A DNA stretch of 49,897 bases from Candidatus Ornithomonoglobus merdipullorum (GTDB taxonomy: Bacteria; Bacillota; Clostridia; UBA1381), in the NCBI GenBank assembly GCA_018714695.1, contig DVNB01000029.1, positions 1-49,897 of the forward strand, written 5' to 3'. The position numbers and the translations under genes are program-made. Under the pieces are notes generated by a model that saw only the letters and a list, made by a program, of their open reading frames with translations, had not been told where the DNA came from and ran no database searches. How positions within the stretch are numbered: the stretch's first letter is position 1; each line of letters starts with the position of its first letter. Positions 45,282-49,897 of the stretch are shown here, piece after piece.

Positions 45282-47628
45282 ACCATATACGCACTCTGTC
45301 CTCCGGCGCAACCCACATTCCGTCCGTTTCGGATATACCGAATGCCTCGTAGAATTCGGGGCAGTTTACAACTGTCCTGTTCACTCGCAGCTTTTCATTT
45401 GAGTGATAATCAAATGATGCTGCGTATTCCGCATAACTGCGCGTCGTCGTTGCTGCCATAGATTTAGCAAAGCTTATATACAGAGTCCTGAAATCCGGCT
45501 CTTCACGGCGGGATTCTATTTCGGTGATGCACTGAACGGCGCCCTGATCAGCTATATTTTCACTCAGCGTAAGCGTACCGTTCATCGGTATGCCCGGTAT
45601 GCCTTCGCAGCCGTCATAAAATGTTATCATGTCCGCGCAAAGTCTGCTGAAGGTCTCGTAGTCCTCCGGCGCCCACCAGTCGGCGGCATTGCCGTTTTCG
45701 TCAAATTTTGCACCGTTGTTATCGAACGCGTGTGTTATCTCATGCGCTATTATAAATCCTATGCCGCCGAGATTTTCCTCAAAGGATGCGTTTACATCGT
45801 ATAACGGTTCCTGCAGTATAGCCGCCGGGAAGGTTATATCATTTGACGTTGAAGTGTAATAAGCATTCACAGTGAACGGCTCAAGCGCCCATTCCGATTT
45901 ATCGACAGGCTCATTGAGAAGACTTGCATTATACACTTTTTCCGCTTTTTTCAGGCTCACCAGATTGATAAAATAGCTTCCGCCGTCCTCCGGAGGCAAA
46001 ATTTCCGCATTGTCGGCAGCACATTCGAAGCTGTCGGGATATCCCACTTTTATCATAAGCGTATCCAGCTTTTTCTGAGCGCCCGCTTTTGTGGCATCGC
46101 TCATCCAGTCAAGCACGTCTATCCGCTCCTTGTACACGTCAACTATTTCACGTACCATATTTTCAACATCACGCTTTGCCTCCTCTGAGAAAAAACGTTC
46201 CGAATACAGTCTGCCTATATATTCCGGCATTGCGTCCTGCAGCTGCATCGAATACACATCGTCCTCCGACGCAGCCGAATCGGTACCGAGGATCTCCTTC
46301 GAAAATTCATTCGAGGCCTCACCGAAATCCCTGCTCAGGGTGCTTCCGTACCTGAGCAGCAGCTGCATTTTCATATACGCTTTGAGCTCTTCGAGATTTT
46401 CATCCTTTATATAGCATGCCAACGCTTGTGTCAATCCTACGTCGGTCACTGCAATACGGTCTGCCGGTCCGATAAGAGAGGCGCTGTATATCGCGTCAAG
46501 CCCGAACCCAGAAAACATATTTTTCAATTCGTCCATTGTGAATATATTGTACGACTTGTCGACATCGCTGTAATCCTCTCTGTTCATAGCCGCTCCCGCA
46601 AGCGTTTTTTCAAACTCGAAATAAAGTCGTGCATCTTCTCTTGCTTTGGCTTCATCCTCTCCTCCGAGCATAAAAATCCCGCTCATATAATCCATAAATA
46701 TCTCGTACTGTTTGCTTTCTGTATCCTCGTAAAAATCCTTTGTGAACGAAGTCTCCGGCACATCGAATGAAACGATATGCTTGGTACTGTCTTTCATATC
46801 GGTGACGACTGAAAAATCCATAAGCGGAGCACAGCATATTTCCTCGGAAAGCGTTGCATTTACATCCGCAAGATCAGCTGCCGTCCGGGCGGAATCTACC
46901 ATATCGAGATATTTTCTGAGCGGTGAAATGTCGTTGTACGAGCCGGAGCCTACTGCAGTGATCGTTTTATACATATCCGACAATTTCTGCTCGGGTGTTC
47001 CGTTATCATGTTCGGCAGATGTTATTTCCTCTATTATCTGTTTTATCTGCGCGGTCGCTTTTTCATTGAGATCATATATCGCGCCGCCCATGGTAAGTCC
47101 GGGTATAAGATCCATCGTTTCAAGAGCTTCTTTATTTACAGCCGCATAAAAATCATCCTTCGGATTTGTACCGAAAATCGAATATGTGCGTTCAATAAAC
47201 AGCTCTGCCTGATCCTTTGTGACAGGTTCATCAGGCGAAAAATATCCGTCTCCCGTTCCGGCAGCTATGCCCGCTCCGAGCACATCGGAAAGCTCGGTTC
47301 TTGCCCATTCCGGCACATCCGTGAATTTCTCGGCAGGTATCGCAACACGTGCATTGTGTCCGGCAGGCTCCGGGAGATCTCCGAACGCCCGCTCAAGCAT
47401 CACAAGCATCTCTGCACGAGTCACATTGCTGTCTTCACGCAGACTTCCGTCTTCATAGCCGCTCATTATATCCGATACCGTGATTCCGTCGTTATAATCA
47501 TCCGCTGCCGTAACAAGCATATCTGCCGCCTCGCCGCGCGTCAGATACTCGTCAGCCGCGAATGACGAAACGCCCGAAAACAAAAGCGATGCGGAAAGAA
47601 CAATTGAGGCAACCCTTTTGGTCATCAT
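45280..47628 (-). CDS. SLH-domain M13 metallopeptidase (neprilysin/PepO family)
   Basis: A 782-residue exported protease. A signal peptide (1-24, ending SSFA) is followed by S-layer homology-type repeats at about 27-165 (TRGEAADMLVTAADDYNDG, TRAEMLVMLERAFG, KFTDVPEWA, GYFSPDEPVTKDQAELF), which should bind wall polymers. The M13 domain (about 170-782) has the zinc motif HEITH (629-633), the third ligand motif ENIAD (690-694), and YHSNEKLRVN near the end. The C-terminus RVRIW is typical of M13 enzymes. It should cleave extracellular peptides up to about 40 residues. AAGGAG is eight bases before the ATG, and the gene is two bases past the preceding permease, so it is part of the ABC operon. Confidence 0.92.
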   Translation of the reverse strand: MMTKRVASIVLSASLLFSGVSSFAADEYLTRGEAADMLVTAADDYNDGITVSDIMSGYEDGSLREDSNVTRAEMLVMLERAFGDLPEPAGHNARVAIPAEKFTDVPEWARTELSDVLGAGIAAGTGDGYFSPDEPVTKDQAELFIERTYSIFGTNPKDDFYAAVNKEALETMDLIPGLTMGGAIYDLNEKATAQIKQIIEEITSAEHDNGTPEQKLSDMYKTITAVGSGSYNDISPLRKYLDMVDSARTAADLADVNATLSEEICCAPLMDFSVVTDMKDSTKHIVSFDVPETSFTKDFYEDTESKQYEIFMDYMSGIFMLGGEDEAKAREDARLYFEFEKTLAGAAMNREDYSDVDKSYNIFTMDELKNMFSGFGLDAIYSASLIGPADRIAVTDVGLTQALACYIKDENLEELKAYMKMQLLLRYGSTLSRDFGEASNEFSKEILGTDSAASEDDVYSMQLQDAMPEYIGRLYSERFFSEEAKRDVENMVREIVDVYKERIDVLDWMSDATKAGAQKKLDTLMIKVGYPDSFECAADNAEILPPEDGGSYFINLVSLKKAEKVYNASLLNEPVDKSEWALEPFTVNAYYTSTSNDITFPAAILQEPLYDVNASFEENLGGIGFIIAHEITHAFDNNGAKFDENGNAADWWAPEDYETFSRLCADMITFYDGCEGIPGIPMNGTLTLSENIADQGAVQCITEIESRREEPDFRTLYISFAKSMAATTTRSYAEYAASFDYHSNEKLRVNRTVVNCPEFYEAFGISETDGMWVAPEDRVRIW

Positions 47629-47630
47629 TA

Positions 47631-48359
47631 TCACAGCTCCTTTCTTGACATCAACGCACTGCCCGCTATTGTGAACAATGCTATATATCCTGCGCATATC
47701 AATATAAACGGAATATATCCGCTCTCGATCATCTGCTGCGGAGAATTGGAGTTCATTCCGTATGCCATGAGCGAATACGGCCAGATGTGCCCGAGGTCCT
47801 TTGCAAGGAACACCATCCCGGATATCCCGCCCGCGAGAGCTATACCTATAGGCAGTGCAAAGCTCTTTATGAGCATCGATATAACAAGCTGCGCCGCAGC
47901 CATTACAGCGCCGCCCAAGGTGCCGAAAAGACACCATATTATCATATTCTTTATCGGCGGTGCATCCGTCATACCGACTATCTTGCCGGATGCGACAAAC
48001 AGCACACCTATCCATATCTCGCTTATGAGGATCATGAATGTTACGGTCATAAGCTTTGCCGCAAATATCTCGCTTTTGGGGACCGGCATCGTCAATGTCT
48101 TGTTCCAGTTATGATTATTCTGCTCCTGCCGCATTATATAGGCACAGTAGATGCCTACCATTATCGGCAGGAAGAAGTAGCATGTAAAGATCGTATGCTG
48201 TGTCCATAGACTGTACCATTCGCTTGTAAGCAGCTCAAGATTGCCGAGATAATTTATCGTTCCCATCACTGCCGGAACTATCGGCATAAGTATGAAGGCG
48301 ATCCATACAGGTGAACGTTTCAGTTTCATTTGCTCCGCTCTTATCAGTCTCAGTAACAT
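47631..48359 (-). CDS. Lantibiotic-immunity-type ABC permease (MutG/SpaG-like)
   Basis: A 242-residue ABC-2 permease with six hydrophobic segments. The start LRLIRAEQMKLKRSPVWIAF and the second-segment pattern are typical of the MutG/SpaG/EpiG family, half-transporters that expel lantibiotics or remove them from the membrane. It is three bases after the other permease and two bases before the M13 gene. No lantibiotic precursor or LanB/LanC/LanM gene is in this window, so it is a stand-alone resistance-type transporter. Confidence 0.82.
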   Translation of the reverse strand: MLLRLIRAEQMKLKRSPVWIAFILMPIVPAVMGTINYLGNLELLTSEWYSLWTQHTIFTCYFFLPIMVGIYCAYIMRQEQNNHNWNKTLTMPVPKSEIFAAKLMTVTFMILISEIWIGVLFVASGKIVGMTDAPPIKNMIIWCLFGTLGGAVMAAAQLVISMLIKSFALPIGIALAGGISGMVFLAKDLGHIWPYSLMAYGMNSNSPQQMIESGYIPFILICAGYIALFTIAGSALMSRKEL

Positions 48360-48362
48360 ATA

Positions 48363-49136
48363 TCATATCTCCTTTCTGCAAAACAGGTATTTCCCGACCG
48401 CGTAGAACAGTACCGCATATGCCGCCGCAATGACATATACGGACGGATCGACCGGCATCAGCTCAAAGTACGCGTCTGCATAACGCGTCTCCTTTGTCCA
48501 GCCGAAAAGTCCTATAAACTGCATCGCGCCGTAGAATCCCCACGGAAGCAGCTGTCTTAAAAACGGCAGCTGGGGCAGAAACATCGAAAATACGCCTGCA
48601 AATGTTCCTATCACTCCGGTGAAAAAGGACACCGCCTGATTTTTGAACAGCATTGAAAGTCCATGCTGAAAGATGTATATAACTATCGGCGGCGCCAATA
48701 TACATGCCAAATACCGCAAGTACATGCCCATCGGCGGCGCACCCTCAAAGCCTATGAATTTTCCGAACACGAGGACGACTGCCCAATATATAAGTATACA
48801 TACGATCATCAGCGCGATCCCGATGATCAGCTTGGCATCATAGATCTTTCCTCTCTTTTCCAAGGTGAAAAGGTGCTTGAAAGCAGAGGCTTTATGTTCC
48901 GCATCGGCAAGACGCGAAGCAGCTACCGTTGCCATAATGGGAAAGAATATGCCGTTTGCCAACGGAAGCTGATAGAGCATCATGATCCAGCCGTTCTTCA
49001 TTATAAAATCGGCATTCGTGCCTGAGTAGTTGCCGTAAAGAGAGAACACAAGCCCCGCGGCAACTATCGCAAGCGATGTAAGAAAGACATACCTGCGGCG
49101 CATTTTCATCAGCTCGCACTTTAAAAGCTTTGTCAT
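48363..49136 (-). CDS. Lantibiotic-immunity-type ABC permease (MutE/SpaE-like)
   Basis: A 257-residue ABC-2 permease, six predicted membrane segments, starting TKLLKCELMKMRRRYVFLTS, the common opening of the MutE/EpiE/SpaE family. With the downstream MutG-like protein it forms the membrane part of an FEG-type transporter. Its start overlaps the ATPase stop by four bases, so translation is coupled. The substrate is inferred as an antimicrobial peptide; bacitracin-type peptides are also possible. Confidence 0.82.
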   Translation of the reverse strand: MTKLLKCELMKMRRRYVFLTSLAIVAAGLVFSLYGNYSGTNADFIMKNGWIMMLYQLPLANGIFFPIMATVAASRLADAEHKASAFKHLFTLEKRGKIYDAKLIIGIALMIVCILIYWAVVLVFGKFIGFEGAPPMGMYLRYLACILAPPIVIYIFQHGLSMLFKNQAVSFFTGVIGTFAGVFSMFLPQLPFLRQLLPWGFYGAMQFIGLFGWTKETRYADAYFELMPVDPSVYVIAAAYAVLFYAVGKYLFCRKEI

Positions 49137-49864
49137 AGGCTCACGTCCTTTCCGGTGAGGTCGAGGAATATCTCTTCAAGCGACTTGTTTTTGTCAAGCT
49201 CATGCAATCGGCTGAGCTCGCCCTGGTATTTCATTCTGCCGGCTGCGATTATTCCTATATCGTCCGCCATCTGGTCTATTTCAGACAGCAGATGACTTGA
49301 AACTATGACCGTCATCCCGTACTGTTCCGGCAGAGATCGTATGAGCTCACGCATCTCCTGTATGCCAGCCGGATCGAGTCCGTTTGTCGGCTCGTCAAGT
49401 ATCAGCAGCTTCGGGAACGATAAAAGCGCCGATGCCAGCCCCAGCCGCTGCTTCATTCCGAGCGAATACGCAGAGGTCTTTTTCCTGCCCTGCCTGTCTA
49501 GGCGCACGATCCTCAGCACCTCGTCTATGTTATTTTCCGGAACACCGAGTATTGTCTGATATATTTTGAGATTCTCCCGCGCAGTCAGATGACCGTAATA
49601 CGACGGAGACTCAATAAGCGATCCGATGTCACGCAGTATGGAAAGCCGATTTCTCGGAGTAAGTTTTTTCCCGAATATTTCGATACTGCCGTTTGTCGGA
49701 CGGACCAGACCCAAAAGCATTTTGAGCGTCGTCGATTTCCCGGCGCCGTTAGGTCCGAGAAATCCATAAATGCGTCCCTGCCGCACGCTCATATTGAGCC
49801 GCGAAACACATTCCGTATCGCCGTACTGTTTCGTAAGCATATTTGTAGTTACCGTCTCTTTCAA
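49133..49864 (-). CDS. Lantibiotic-immunity-type ABC transporter ATPase (FEG/BcrA-like)
   Basis: A 243-residue ATPase. Walker A GPNGAGKST, the Q-loop region, the signature YSLGMKQRLGLASAL, Walker B LLILDEPTNGLDP and the H-loop SSHLLSEI are complete. The KTSAYSLGMKQR and PTNGLDPAGIQEMR forms match lantibiotic-protection and bacitracin-type ATPases. It starts at a TTG with AAAGGAAG upstream. It is the first gene of an ATPase-permease-permease-M13 peptidase unit whose promoter lies beyond the window end. Confidence 0.9.
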   Translation of the reverse strand: MKETVTTNMLTKQYGDTECVSRLNMSVRQGRIYGFLGPNGAGKSTTLKMLLGLVRPTNGSIEIFGKKLTPRNRLSILRDIGSLIESPSYYGHLTARENLKIYQTILGVPENNIDEVLRIVRLDRQGRKKTSAYSLGMKQRLGLASALLSFPKLLILDEPTNGLDPAGIQEMRELIRSLPEQYGMTVIVSSHLLSEIDQMADDIGIIAAGRMKYQGELSRLHELDKNKSLEEIFLDLTGKDVSL

Positions 49865-49897
49865 ATCAAAGCACTTCCTTTCAGGTGTATATACAGC

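Overview
The window comes from an anaerobic, endospore-forming member of the Clostridia (Firmicutes). The evidence is SpoIIE, a SleB-type cortex-lytic enzyme, an AbrB-type regulator, the [FeFe]-hydrogenase maturase HydF, sigma-A promoters with TTGACA/TATAAT boxes, and strong AGGAGG-like ribosome binding sites. I cannot name the genus. The arabinofuranosidase, beta-galactosidase, amylomaltase and copper-amine-oxidase-N-domain secreted proteins fit a gut or plant-fibre fermenter.

Layout. 1-3.8 kb: the tail of an unknown gene, an ECF sigma factor with its membrane anti-sigma factor, holB, and an AbrB regulator. 3.8-12.1 kb (mostly minus): a U32 tRNA-hydroxylation-type protein with a Gly/Ser/Tyr-rich partner, hydF, a secreted CuAO-N/cohesin-like protein, a 39-residue membrane peptide, sleB, a DUF6171 zinc protein, GH51 arabinofuranosidase, a nicotinamidase-like hydrolase and a YefM-YoeB toxin-antitoxin pair. 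12.2-19.9 kb: spoIIE, a YfcE-type phosphoesterase, lacZ and malQ. 20-26 kb: a DUF5067 lipoprotein, leuA behind a leucine leader-peptide attenuator, ldh, ridA, coaX and folE. 26-32.4 kb (minus): a four-gene membrane glycosylation operon, hslO, an HD hydrolase and tRNA-Leu(CAA). 32.5-36.8 kb: a MerR regulator facing a truncated RibD-like remnant, then asd-dapA-dapB under a lysine riboswitch. 36.8-41.1 kb: a P-type ATPase coupled to two TrkA/RCK proteins. 41.2-45.2 kb: a second CuAO-N protein, and queA and tgt with a RelB/DinJ-YafQ pair between them. 45.2-49.9 kb (minus): a lantibiotic-immunity-type ABC transporter in an operon with an SLH-anchored M13 peptidase.

The most interesting structures not covered by standard gene calls are: (i) a dispersed repeat, present twice, each time just after a stop codon and ending in an intrinsic terminator; (ii) two near-identical MerR-type promoters with 19-bp spacers 9 kb apart, one before a decayed gene and one before a secreted CuAO-N protein; (iii) a leucine attenuator with three consecutive CTA codons; (iv) the P-type ATPase/RCK operon without a channel subunit; (v) the ABC-immunity/M13-peptidase operon. 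All statements rest on reading the sequence and on family knowledge. No database search was run.
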